A DNA stretch of 64,000 bases, taken from Molanna angustata (lineage: Eukaryota > Arthropoda > Insecta > Trichoptera > Molannidae). The notes under the pieces were generated by a model that ran no database searches, was not told the DNA's origin, and worked only from the letters and a program-made list of their open reading frames with translations. Below are positions 53,060 to 63,945 of the stretch, piece after piece; the stretch's first letter is position 1; every line of letters starts with the position of its first letter. The translations under genes and the position numbers were made by a program. The stretch is taken from NCBI GenBank assembly GCA_963576475.1, contig OY754980.1, positions 4,593,492 to 4,657,491 of the forward strand, in the 5' to 3' direction.

Positions 53060-53110
53060 CAGGTAGGTACCTACTGTGTCAAATATTAACTTAACACGCA
53101 CCCAAAAGAA
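53060..53110 (-). mobile_element. SINE-1 tail scrap
   Basis: TGTGTCAAATATTAACTTAA-CACGCACCCAA, the distal end of SINE-1 only. Confidence 0.55.
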
Positions 53111-53689
53111 GGATTTTTTTAATTTTTTGAAATGTCTCTTTTACACACGAGTGCTTGAGTGCACGATTTTTATGGCGTTTTTTTTAATATATAATTATAA
53201 TATAATATTTGGAATTATTTCCCATCGAAACTTCGAGTTTCATTAAAACTTCCCGCTTTCAAAAGAAATCTGAGGAATCATTTCCTTAGGTTTCATTTAT
53301 TTTGAATAGAAATTCACAGAAAAATCAGACAAAAATTTGCACAGGACATACGGAACAGACTGATACACAAACAAAGAAAGAAAGATACACAAACAAACAA
53401 AGAACGATACCCAAACAGAAAAGACGGACGAAACAGACACACAAATACAAAAACACGTCCAAAAACTCGTCCTTTTTGACTGGCATTACAACGCATGTCG
53501 GGTTTAGTAAGTTCCCGTCAAACTTCTTGAGCCTATTCGCCGTGGAGGGAAGCGATTTGCACATTTGCCAACCAAGCAAAAAGACACAAAATTGCGCTCT
53601 GCGCACCCACGTGCCTGGCTCAAGTTGTTTTACGATAACTATTCTCGCTAATAACATATATTTTTTTTTTTATAAAAAATGAATATGTC
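53111..53689. other. Mixed low-complexity DNA
   Basis: 53120-53220 matches the LINE 3'UTR of 1011-1652 in the opposite orientation (ACACGAGTGCTTGAGTGCAC). 53340-53450 is an ACAAA/AAGAA-rich stretch. 53500-53630 is GC-richer unique sequence with no recognised frame. Confidence 0.45.
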
Positions 53690-53850
53690 CATGTTAAACA
53701 AGTACATATACATCTTCCTACGTTCCCTAAAATAAGCAAATAAATGCTTGTGCTATAGGTGAACGAAATCGGTCGAGGCAGGATTCGAACTCGCGATCAC
53801 TGTATTACTAGCCCAGCGCGCTAAACGCTCTGCCACCGACCCATCTAATA
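53690..53850 (-). mobile_element. tRNA-derived SINE-2 copy
   Basis: Minus strand: GGTCGGTGGCAGAGCGTTTA (A-box region), GCGAGTTCGAATCCTGCCTC (B box), CGATTTCGTTCACCTATAGC, CAAGCATTTATTTGC. The best-preserved SINE-2. Confidence 0.85.
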
Positions 53851-54009
53851 CTACTACACTACTTATACTACTATCTTTGTCCCCCCCTCTCCTATCCCCT
53901 TCGTTTCTTTATTATTTTGTTTTTATATTATGTAATTTTATTTTTAATTATATGTTGTATTCCTAAAAATGTAGGTACATATCATAAATACAATATTTTT
54001 TACCAAATG

Positions 54010-54190
54010 AATATGGTTGGTTGGAAGATATTGCCATTTTTGGCAACAAGCCCGCCATTGTGCACAAAAAGCTTTAAATAAATAAATATAAATGAAATAT
54101 ATAAAATACATTCTGCTCTGCTGGGGATCGAACCCAGGACTCCCGCACAGTATCCAAACGACTTACCAACTTTGCCACGGCGTTCAGCGA
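54010..54190 (-). mobile_element. tRNA-derived SINE-3 copy
   Basis: Minus strand: GCCGTGGCAAAGTTGGTAAG, GGGTTCGATCCCCAGCAG (B box), and the distal TGGCGGGCTTGTTGCCAAAA. Full length. Confidence 0.8.
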
Positions 54191-54544
54191 AAAGATAAAG
54201 TTTAAACGATAGCAAAATGAAACACGAAACATAGCAGAACAAGACCACGTAAAGTTAATGATTTAATAATTATTGACAAAGCACACTCGTCTTGAACAAG
54301 GGGTTTCTGAAGTGACACTTGATACAACATTGGGTTGATGAAGTACTTTTAAAAAATATATTCATATATTGACAGAGAGACCATTAAAATTTATGTATTA
54401 AAATACATACATACATTCACTTGTGAATCATTTTATTTGACGATATTAATATGATAATGTTGGTACGGTATGTACTTGTTAGATACTCATATTACGACAG
54501 CCATTTAAAATGAAAAAAAAATATGATTAGACAATTTTGAATAA
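54191..54544. other. AT-rich DNA
   Basis: Nothing supported. Confidence 0.35.
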
Positions 54545-54860
54545 TTAATTATTTGACAAACAAAATAATAATTTGTTTATGTAGAACAAACAATTTACAA
54601 TTTGTATGCCGTCGTTTAATGATATGTACAATTGTTTTCCAAGGGCGCTTTTGTTACATATTTTTCTGGCTCTATGAAACAAGATACAATATAGTCTCAA
54701 ATAATGTTTACTTCGAGTTCCACGTACACCAGGAAGTAATTTATTCAATTTTAAAGACCCATTAAGACTGAAATCGCAATCATAGTAAACCGCTTTAATG
54801 AATCTATCCAATCCTCTTAAACTAATTGGTACTCTGTGATTCAGTCAACCTCAATTTAAG
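54545..54860 (-). mobile_element. CR1/L2-like LINE 3' fragment
   Basis: Same end as 26010-26880: AATAATAATTTG, GCCGTCGTTTAATGATATGT, CCAAGGGCGCTTTTGT, then YDCDFSLNGSLKLNKLLPGV-like peptide and the LDRFIKAVYY region. More decayed. Confidence 0.7.
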
Positions 54861-57156
54861 ATGCACAATCTTTTTACACTGTTATTGGTTGTGGTGCAAA
54901 ATCTAGCAGATTTTTATAGACTATAAATTATACTTTAAAGTGTATTAGTTTATGACATAAACGATTCATCGAGGAGTGATATTTTGAAACAACTTTTGTC
55001 AGCTTTAATATTAATAACTAACGAAATATTATTTTTATCACAAGTACGAGATGGAATTTGAAAAAAGGTGCATATTACTTATATTATATGAAAACACTTT
55101 AATTTGACGTCAGAAACGTCAGAATAGACCTTTAATCCATTCATTGTGCAAAGGGAAAATTCATAGACCATATCTTTAATATCGCAATGGAGACGAAGCT
55201 GGAAATGTTTGATTCATAGACCAATCGTGGGACTCAATTAATCAGTGGTACCTAAGAAGCATAGCCGACCAGAGTACCAGCCAGAATAGGCGAGCCACAT
55301 GGGCTTGTTAACATGTATGCGGGCGGAGCCCTTCAAACCAACCTCCGAATGCTACTCCACTACCCTGCGCAACCAAATCCAATAGGACTCGGAAAATGCT
55401 GCTTTTACCAACTTATCCAAAAGTTATTTTTATTTAACCTCTAGGGAAACCTAGGTCCTTAAAGTAGGAATATAAAAATTTTGCGGGCAGGCAGGCTTTA
55501 CAGCACAATATGTATATATTTGTGCTAAAGCCATTTAGAACTGTTTTATTTACCTGTTCTTCGTATTTTTTTAACTTGTACCTATTTGTGGTCTTTTGGA
55601 TTATTTGTGTCCCATGGAACATTCAGCTTCACATAAATAACTATTTTCAATGAAATACAGTATATTGTCAAGTCAGGCCTAAGAGATGAGATGCAGATCT
55701 CCTTTGGAAGGGTATATTTCTCTGTTCTCGTATCCATCTGGATATTCCAGTCATCTCACTTCCCAATTATTGATACTAATTTCTTTGTTGTGGGTATGAC
55801 TTTTTGCTCTGGTTTTACAAATGTTGTTTTATATACCTACTAAATATGTATTTTTTCACGTCCGTAATATCAAAACAGGATATATTATGACATATAATAT
55901 AGTTGCGTTGCGTAGAGCGAGCTTTGCTTTCATTGAAATAATGAGGTCAATGGAGATCAGTACATCAGTGACTTCATTTCCTCAATTTTCTTACTTTCAA
56001 GAACATTCAAACGCCATGAAAGGTATATTACGTTGGTTACTAAAAGTGTTCAATTTAAATTTGATCTGTCTTCGTTATTTTCTCCTCTTTGATCTAAATT
56101 TGATCCCTCAATTTTGAAATTCATTAGGTACTAATTATTATTATCTACAAGAAATATTTTATGTTCTTCTATAAATTTTTCGATTGGTTTATACTCTATT
56201 GTGAGAATATATATTAGTTTGTAACTGTTATTTCTCCGAATAAAATCTAATAAAGAAGGGACGTTCTACTATTTCGGGATATCATTGTGTGTGCTTCAAA
56301 TGTGTGCAATTTATAAACGAGGAAAGGAAATAAACCTGACAAATAAAAAGGGATTTTTTCAGAAATGGAGGAAATCAGATAGGTAAGTAGTAGTGCCTCG
56401 GCAATAAAGCAAACTTTATATTATATATGTACATGTATGGTATGTCAGTGAAGAGCAGTGAAGGATGGAAATAGCAATTTGATATCGCCCGTGCGTTGTT
56501 TGAATAGCACGGACTATATTCTGTAGGCCTTAATATCCGTCATTAAGGACCTTTTATGGCCTCTAAAAGGACTCGTTCCGTCTCTCTTTGCGCCCTAAAA
56601 GGGGCGTGCGTGTGCCGGCCGATTTCGTACCCCTGTCTCGCATCGACAAACCAATGCTATTAATGACAGATCGACAACCAAGGGTTCTTTATAAATTATT
56701 CTCTTCAGTTGTAAAGTTGATGTAGGATTTGAGTTCTGAACCGCAGTAAATTATTTTTATTTAAAATTGAGTAAGTAGTGATTTTAAAAATGCAATCCTT
56801 TCGGTAAAGTATACTGACTTATTGTTAAAGGAAGTTGGATATTCCTACCTACTAATAGAAAACGTAGGTTTGATGTAATCTCATCAAAGCTACGTGATAA
56901 ATTTAGTACGATGTGACATTGGAATATAATATGATTCCATTCCAATCATCCAGAGTTTGCTTATTTGGGCGGGAAATACTGGTTAGAAGAAATTGCTATA
57001 TCAACAAAAATAAACGCGACTCTAGTACAGGTACTTGTACAAGAGAAGTGTTTACTTATTTGAAAAACGATGCTTTGCAATTGATTACATTCATATTAAC
57101 GACATATTAAAATTGTGTACATTTTACATTTGTTTATAAAAAAACACTTTCTAAAA
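54861..57156. other. Intergenic DNA with minor scraps
   Basis: 55171-55210 holds a fragment of the foldback F arm (TATCGCAATGGAGACGAAGC). 55240-55390 and 56500-56660 are GC-richer unique patches; the second contains the small hairpin CGCCCTAAAAGGGGCG. No gene was recognised; the ORF at 55821-56117 has no domain. Confidence 0.4.
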
Positions 57157-57645
57157 ATTATATTTGAAGGTATCACATCCTCAAAATTATATTTGAAGAA
57201 ATCTCTTCATAAAAATTATATTTGAATATATCACTTCCTAAAAAGTATATTTGAAGATATCAATTCCTTAAAAATATATTTGAAGATATCACTTCCTAAA
57301 AATTATATTTGAAGAAATCACTTCCTAAAAATTATATTTGAAGATATCACTTCCTTAAAAGTATATTTGAAGATATCGCTTAGTAAAAATTATATTTGAA
57401 GATATCACTTCCTAAGAATTATATTTGAAGATATCACTTCCTAAAAATTATATTTGAAGAAATCACTTCCTAAAAAAATATATTTGAAGATATCTCTTCC
57501 TAAAAAGTATATTTGAAGATATCACTTCTAAAAATTCCATTCGAAGATATCACTTTCTAAAAATTATATTTGAAGGTTTCACTTCCTAAAAATCATATTT
57601 GTAGATATCACTTCCTGAAAATTCTATTTGAAGATATTCCTACAA
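57157..57645. repeat. 29-bp minisatellite, 17 copies
   Basis: Tandem units ATTATATTTGAAGATATCAC + TTCCTAAAA. Variants (AGATATC or AGAAATC; TTCCT or TTCTT) are interspersed. The last three units are more diverged, as expected at an array edge. Confidence 0.95.
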
Positions 57646-57714
57646 ATTATAGGGGTTTGTCAATAGTGGTGTGAACTGTTTCAAGATGCATTGTCTTTAT
57701 TATTTTTTAATTTT

Positions 57715-57830
57715 CTCGCAGATCCAGACTGAATACACGAACACGGGAAACGAACCTGGGAACTTTGGATCAGCAGTCGATACAAATCTAACTGATCCTC
57801 GAAGGTTTTAGCCCCAGCACAGGTATTTTT
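57715..57830 (-). mobile_element. SINE-1 head fragment
   Basis: CGCAGATCCAGACTGAATAC, GGGAAACGAACCTGGGAAC, TGATCCTCGAAGG: head and proximal body, tail missing. Confidence 0.6.
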
Positions 57831-58689
57831 CCTAGTGTGGCATCGTAAATACAATTTTTAATGTCCAGTGTATGTAAATAAAGTATTATGTCATTCTGAG
57901 TGATGGATTATTAAAGTGTTAAATGATTTCTCTTCCACGTGGAAAAAATACGATGTCAATCGACTATTTGTCAAAGATTCTCAAATTATGTTAGTTCACC
58001 GTCCTCACACTATTCGTATCCAGTTCTTGGTCGTTATAAGTTTAAGGGGAAAGTGTGAGGACTGGTGGAGGGAAGGATATCCTTAAATAAACTAGGATGA
58101 AAGAACAATTGAATTTAAATATATACATAAGTCGATACTCTGCCCACGTGTAAGGTAGGTATAAACATTACACATACGTACATGCTAACGTCCACTTCCT
58201 TAAAATAACGTATGCATTGTTTAGTACCACTGGCAGGCTTCATTACTTTTTAAATAGGTACTCAGACTTTAACATGACATGTCTGTTAATGACAAACCTC
58301 TTCTGATGATACTTGTGTGAGTGTGCTTTTAGTAATAACAATTATAGGTGCTCGTCGACATTAATAATTATTATTTCAACAGTGTCGGTTTCGATAAGCA
58401 ATGTCGTCATACACTACACGTTTCTAACCTCAATTGTCATACAAACCGAACCCACTCTCTAAAAGTACGGTTGCCAAACGTCCTGGTATTCGGATTAGTC
58501 CAAGTTTCAGCTTTATAGATTGCATCTGGTGTTAAAATTATCGATGAGGCTAGTAAAATATGCCGCATATCACCTCTCCTTAGAGCTCTGCATTGATTAA
58601 GGTATCTAAAGCGTGTGGGCTATAAGTGTGCTTGATGGTTTTCAAGGCTCTGCTTAAGTTGGCTTCATATTACATTTGAGAATTGTGTC
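57831..58689. other. Intergenic DNA
   Basis: No supported feature. Confidence 0.4.
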
Positions 58690-59640
58690 AAAAGAATGAA
58701 ATATCACTGAAGGCGATCCCACCATCCGCCCAGACTCGTTCCAGGAGAAGAAGTCTCCTTTTCGAGTCCGCTGATAATACCCCAGCAAAGATGCGTATAG
58801 GTGCGAGGAGTGCGACCTACGAGCTACCAGCTACCCCAGGCAGCCTGCATGTCAACACCCCACCAGCATTTCCTCGCAACCGCCAGAAGGGCGGCCTCCA
58901 GGAATGCGCACCCCAAGAATCAGTTTACCCTCAAAAGCCCTGCATATACTATCGTATACTATCTCTTTTGTACACCATATTATATACACCACAGTGTCTA
59001 CCTATTTTGAGCTATCATTAGGAAAATCGCAGTCACCTACCCCACTCCATAAGGAACGTTATAGAACTAAGTGTTCTATTCATCCCCGGAGCGGCTGCTC
59101 GTCGCACAAAACAAGAACTACCACCATGCATATTTCATACCAGTGCCACTAAGAGTCCAACCACACTCGTGAAGGCCCGTGAATCATAGCAGGGGTTACC
59201 CTCCCAGCAGCTCCACGAACAACAGACTGCCACAGGGAGCCTTCGCCACGCCCGTAGTACTTTCAGTTCTTCGATTTCCACATCAGGCGCAGCGTTAGCT
59301 GCACCTGTCTCGTAATCAACTCGGGTACCGCCGAGTGGGTCGTGCCGACCAATCATCACGGGGGGCTCCTCCACCCCTTAGTACTCATGTTGGCGAATTT
59401 CAGGTACACCACCGGACAGTACTTTCAGTGCTTCGATTTCCATCGCCCGATGATGCAGACTTACTCATCGCCACGTTTGATGAGTCACCGCCGAGCGATG
59501 CATTAAGGCGTCTGCCCTGCTCTTCCATAGGTAAGAATTGAAGAGGGTACTGACCTGTTACCCAGAATCCTAGGGTGGGGCTGCAGCCACCCTCAACTTT
59601 ACTGGCTAGGCCCCTATGGCCGCAGCCTAGCCCCAAATTT
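58690..59640. other. GC-rich island of unknown origin
   Basis: About 950 bp markedly richer in GC than its surroundings. Several short overlapping ORFs on both strands (for example 58683-59021 +, 59335-59541 +, 59400-59666 -), none with a domain that I recognise. It holds a direct duplication with a period near 160 bp: ACTTTCAGTTCTTCGATTTC (about 59258) and ACTTTCAGTGCTTCGATTTC (about 59420), with CCGCCGAG also repeated. Most likely a decayed retroelement 5' or ORF1 region. Confidence 0.4.
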
Positions 59641-60173
59641 TTAGCTATCAGAAAGATATCGTTCATTGAAAACTTTTGTATTAATGAGACGCAAAATCGG
59701 TATTCTTGTTTCTTTTAACATCTCAAAAACCTAAGCCTGCTTAATTCCTGCGAAGAGTAACCCTAACGAATTCCTAGTATCTTTCAATGGAAGTAGGTAC
59801 CCTACCCTAAATCTATCGACCTGCTTGGAGTATCTCTAGTTTCATTTCAGTCAGCTTTGTGTGTTGTCTTCCACAGGCGTTTTTCGTTCATTCTACCCAT
59901 GTGGTCAAATCATCGCCAATGTTATAATACAGATTGTAAAACTTTCTTCCTTCATTGTTTATTTAGCTGGTATCCTCTAAGTAACCATGTTATAAGAAAC
60001 TTTGATGGTTTACATTCTTTGATTGAAATTATTTATTGAGAAATGACACAGTTATTGGTCTGGATTTATGAGACGATTAAAGTATCCAAAGTCTCCAAAT
60101 AATTGATGTGCCTGTACGTTGCCCAAGAAGCGATTTACACAAAAATAAAAACAATTTATTGCACCAACGTCAT
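59641..60173. other. Intergenic DNA
   Basis: A faint antisense RTE scrap (TTCGTTCATTCTACCCATGT-GGTCAAATCATCGCC, about 59883) is the only recognisable piece. Confidence 0.4.
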
Positions 60174-60790
60174 TTCTTTCATAGTATCACGGCCTATCGC
60201 ACAATGTGGTGTAACCAGCGAATGGTATGTAGGTGTGCGTTACCTTATAAGAGGAAGCAAGACACATTAATCTTGCCTCAGACACTACATTCAGAAAGAG
60301 TGGTGAACATCATAGCTGAACTACATGAGGTGTTATTTTCGATCAGGAAATGAGGTCCCTAAGACGAATGAATAGGATAAATAAAGAATGAGGATATTAC
60401 ACTAGAATGCAAGATAGATATTGTGAGTAGAAATATATTATTATGCACAAATGCTTTTTGATGGTTCGGTCATGCAGAGAGAATGGACAAAGAAAGTATA
60501 GGTACCTACAACCTGAAAAGAGTGGAATGAGAAAGATTCGAGTGGAGATTTTGAAAGACGTTAATAAACGAAGTCGGAAAAATAGGGGAGCATGTATGAT
60601 GCAATGCATGGATGTAAATGAGGAAAAATATGTATGTCAAGATAGAAGAGTCTGGCGTTCGGTTCTCTCTGCCTACCCCGAAAAGGGAAATAGTGTGCTG
60701 GTATGGTTGGATGTGTTTTCGATTACCCCGAAAACGATGATAATGAAAAAAAATGGAAGCACTATTATTCCGATACCTCACAGCGTAAAC
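60174..60790 (-). mobile_element. SINE-A copy carrying an RTE insertion
   Basis: 3' part at 60174-60343 (TATCACGGCCTATCGCACAA ... GGTGAACATCATAGCTG) and 5' part at 60716-60790 (TTTTCGATTACC ... GGAAGCACTATTATTCC ... CCTCACAGC). The split is within the family's TTTTCGATTACC box. Confidence 0.8.
60344..60715 (+). mobile_element. RTE LINE 3' copy with 8-bp TSD inside SINE-A
   Basis: Starts at the MRSLRRMN position (AATGAGGTCCCTAAGACGAA), carries WFGHAERMDKE-like and ACMMQCMDVNEEKYVCQDRR then VWRSVLSAYP, with frameshifts. Flanked by TTTTCGAT at 60336-60343 and 60716-60723. Confidence 0.8.
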
Positions 60791-61317
60791 ACAACACTAT
60801 GTAAAACGTTGAAAATTATTTATCGTGTACTCATTTCGTTTTATCGTGTACTTATTTCGTTTTATCGTGTACGTCGCATGGCTAAATGAGTGTGCACATG
60901 TCGCCTTTATATACATTAATCATTCAATGACATGAGAACATTCGTGATAGATTAATAATATAACAAATGGTTGAATTGAAAATTGATTGGACGTCAAATC
61001 ATGTTGGTATATTATGTATGTTTATTATAAGTAGGTACTTATTATTATTTATCTACACGAGAAATAATGGGAATATAATTTTGAATTTGTTGAAGGCGAA
61101 ACCAAATTAATCTTTGTCAATGGAGGTTCAAGGCAGATTGTTCTTGCATAATGTTGACGCATACAATGTGTCAATTTGTTAACGAATGTGTGTCCAAAGT
61201 GGCATCAATAAGAAACAGCACAGGACAACAGCAGTGTTCTTGTTAATCGAATATTTTATCTAATTGCATATATGTAGATACGCAAACATTGGATTCTTTT
61301 CCCTGTCGGGAGTCAAA
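60791..61317. other. Intergenic DNA
   Basis: TTTCGTTTTATCGTGTAC is repeated three times at about 60828-60872. AGGACAACAGCAGTGTTCTT at about 61223 is the same box as in the tandem array at 61777-62060. Confidence 0.5.
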
Positions 61318-61728
61318 TGATATTTTTTGATTAACTTTTTAACATCTCAATAGACACGAAGTTGGAATATTATATGAGAACCAGGAACAAAAGAACTGTT
61401 GCTTTTATTGTTTAAAAATAAACCAATCTATCAATAGATGGCGTTACAAAAAGGTTTCTTCGTTACTTCATAGATGGCAATAGTAATATTTTCCTATTTT
61501 CAGGTGATAAATTAATCATTATAATATAGAACTTTCAAAATTTACATAAGGGACTCAATAAGAAGGCATTAGTGGTGAACGTTGCGTAACCGCATAAAAT
61601 GAATACGTAAACCAGTCGGTGACTGGTCGTAAGCCCTGTAGGTGCCTTGAGTTCCTGGTTCTTCTATAGTACCCCAACTTCATCTCTATTGAGATATTAA
61701 AAGTTTGTCAGTAAAAATAATTTGTTTG
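61318..61728. mobile_element. Foldback element F, longer copy
   Basis: Left arm 61330-61395 (TTTTTAACATCTCAATAGAC ... GAACCAGGAAC) and right arm 61639-61725 (TGTAGGTGCCTTGAGTTCCT ... AAAAGTTTGTCAGTAAA). The interior contains GAACGTTGCGTAACCGCATA as in the 7.8-kb copy, plus about 140 extra bases. Confidence 0.75.
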
Positions 61729-61776
61729 ACAAAATATGTATACCACATATATTTTAAAAAGTTTGTCAAAAAAATA

Positions 61777-62060
61777 GTGTTCTTGTTGTAATCCCATTCT
61801 TAATGCGGACTAGTATTTCTGGGTTACAAAACAAATCCGCATTAGGGATAGGACAACAGCAGTGTTCTTGTTGTTATCCCATTCCTACTGTTGATTAGTA
61901 TGACTGTGTTATAATACTAATCCGCATTAGGGATAGGACATAATATGCAGTGTTCTTATTGGTATCCCATTCCTAATGTTGATTAGTATGACTGTTTTAT
62001 AAAACAAATCCGCATTAGGGAAAGGACCCACTCGATCCTAATGCGGATTTGTTTCACTAC
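61777..62060. repeat. Three tandem hairpin-forming units of 85-88 bp
   Basis: Each unit has CCCATTCCTAATG..GATTAGT and its inverted match AATCCGCATTAGGGATAGGA, separated by about 25 bp, so each can fold on itself. Units begin at 61777, 61862 and 61950 with GTGTTCTT. The array ends with an extra inverted ATCCTAATGCGGATTTGTTT. Confidence 0.85.
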
Positions 62061-62139
62061 TTCAGTTGTCATATCATTTTGATCATAATTATTGACAAAT
62101 TCCTGTTTTTTTTGTTTCATATTTAATTTATCTTCCACT

Positions 62140-62235
62140 AAACAATTTATGACCTCACGTTGCTTTGGTTGATTGGAAGAAATTGCCTTTTGGCAATGAA
62201 ACCGCCATTCTTCACATAATTGTACATGAATTAAA
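62140..62235 (+). mobile_element. SINE-3 distal fragment
   Basis: GACCTCACGTTGCTTTGGTT, GGAAGAAATTGCCTTTTGGC, AAACCGCCATTC, matching 51180-51246. The tRNA-like head is absent. Confidence 0.6.
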
Positions 62236-62329
62236 TAAATAATCCACGAAATGAGCTCATAATAAGAACGTGCAAGGTACGAAAAGAGAACAATAGGAAA
62301 GGATGTTAAATAAAGAAAGATATTATTAA

Positions 62330-62590
62330 TAGAAAGTGGACATGCTGAGACGGTTTGATCATTTAAGAGAGATGAATGAAAAACGCCTGATAAATAAAAC
62401 ATTCAAGGTATGTTAGTTGACAGAATTCTGGGTCGGGGTCTTTTGAGAAAAGGATGGTACGACCATGTGAACGATATTTTGAGAATAACTTGAACAACAG
62501 ACGATGCATGCTTATTAATTTTCAAAATATAATAATGTGGCGTCCGTTTCTCTCTTTCTACCTCATTAGGGATATGACGTGATGGTATCT
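62330..62590 (+). mobile_element. RTE LINE 3' fragment, decayed
   Basis: AAGTGGACATGCTGAGACGG (MLRRFDHLREMN-like), CGACCATGTGAACGATATTT, AGACGATGCATGC, TCTCTCTTTCTACCTCATTA-GGGATATGACGTGATGGTAT. Confidence 0.75.
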
Positions 62591-63274
62591 AAGCATGTCA
62601 TACCCAAAACAAACACTCATTATTTTTGTTGACATCGGCATTATTAATCACATATTTCTTTACACGAAACACAGCGTTGTTTAGTTTTTGTGTGTATTTT
62701 TGAGATAAGCACAATCGCTTTTACAGAAAACGGATAAAAACAATTTTTGAATTCCCCGTTTTTACTCGAAATTATAATTATTTAAAGATAACAAAACCAT
62801 TAATATCAAAGTTTCCTGTTAGTCCTGTATTATTAATATTATTATTTCACATAAGGGTTGGTTATTATTTCATACAAATTTGGGCGGTACATTCATATAA
62901 GGGAGGGTTGTAATCGCTTAAAAGGAAGGGTAAAATTCAACAAAAAATAACTTGGGTTTTCTCCATTCAAGATTTCACTTATTTTGACCGGCAACCTTTG
63001 ATGACTTTATTTTAAAACACCTTTACCCTTTCATTATTATTTTGAACAATCTACCTTATTCAAAAAAAAAATTTATAACTTATGTACCTATAACTAACTT
63101 AATCCTTCCTCGACTCTTTATTGTTGTTTGATAACCTATATTTATTTTTTTAATTTTGTTTATACAGCACCTTTTTCTAAAAACAGAATCTAAAAACCAC
63201 TTTACATTATATATTTATTGGCTACTTCCACCACCAGCTCTGCTTATGGAGACCATTATCGGCCCTTTCACAGA
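62591..63274. other. AT-rich intergenic DNA
   Basis: Nothing supported. Confidence 0.4.
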
Positions 63275-63945
63275 ACTAAAGTTTTTCGAGATACGAGCCG
63301 GCGAGTAAGTGATTTTTTGCTTTGAGTTACGAGCGAAATTCGAGATACGAGTTCGGTTTAGCAGGTCGGCCGGTAGATACAAGAGTTATAGTCACAGCAG
63401 CATACGGAGGTTATGCAAGAAATTGGTTTCGAGGAGTCAGAGGAGGAGGAGGTTATTTCTACAAGTGAGATAAAGGAGATCTTAGGGATGTGGGAGAGAG
63501 TTTCACAGTTCGTGGAAAAGAAACATCCAGAAAAAGTTGCAACAGGTCGTGCATGTGATCTTTTTAATGACACTTGCCTAACTCATTTCCGGAACATTCT
63601 GAGAGGGAGGAAGAAACAAACCTCCTTGGACATGTTTTTTTCTAAACGGCCTACAGGTGAAAGCGAGAAAAATGTAGCGAAAAAGGCAAATACCAGTGAG
63701 GATACCTAATTTATTTCTTTACATTCTCTTTTTTGTTTTTGTACAATAAATATTTGTCATTTATAAATACGTTTTTACTATTCAAAACCACGTAAAAAAA
63801 ATAACTGGGGTGACATTTTGGGTGTTGGAACGGATTAATGGTAGTTCAATTGTTTTGTATGGGGAAATTTGCTTCGAGATACGAGTAATTCAAGATACGA
63901 GCAAGGTTGCGGAACGAATTAAACTCGTATGTCGAGGTACCACTG
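63275..63945 (+). mobile_element. Tigger/pogo-type DNA transposon, internally deleted
   Basis: The right end is a typical Tigger terminus (CTCGTATGTCGAGGTACCAC-TG, then the target TA at 63946-63947). The left part (TTTTCGAGATACGAGCCGGC, then GAGTTACGAGCG, then ATTCGAGATACGAGTTCG) resembles the subterminal region of the opposite end. Between them only the transposase C-terminus is left. The outermost left terminus is not seen. Confidence 0.7.
63413..63709 (+). pseudogene. Tigger/pogo transposase C-terminal remnant
   Basis: 98 codons. The acidic stretch EESEEEEVISTSEIKEIL and the end RNILRGRKKQTSLDMFFSKR match the C-terminal pattern of Tigger/jerky-type transposases. The CENPB DNA-binding domains and the DDE catalytic region are absent, so no activity is possible. 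The frame happens to be open after the internal deletion; a TAG precedes the ATG. Confidence 0.65.

Noticed and set aside
59335..59541. 68-codon GC-rich ORF as a gene
   Set aside because: Competing open frames on both strands and the 160-bp duplication make the open frame unreliable; no domain seen.
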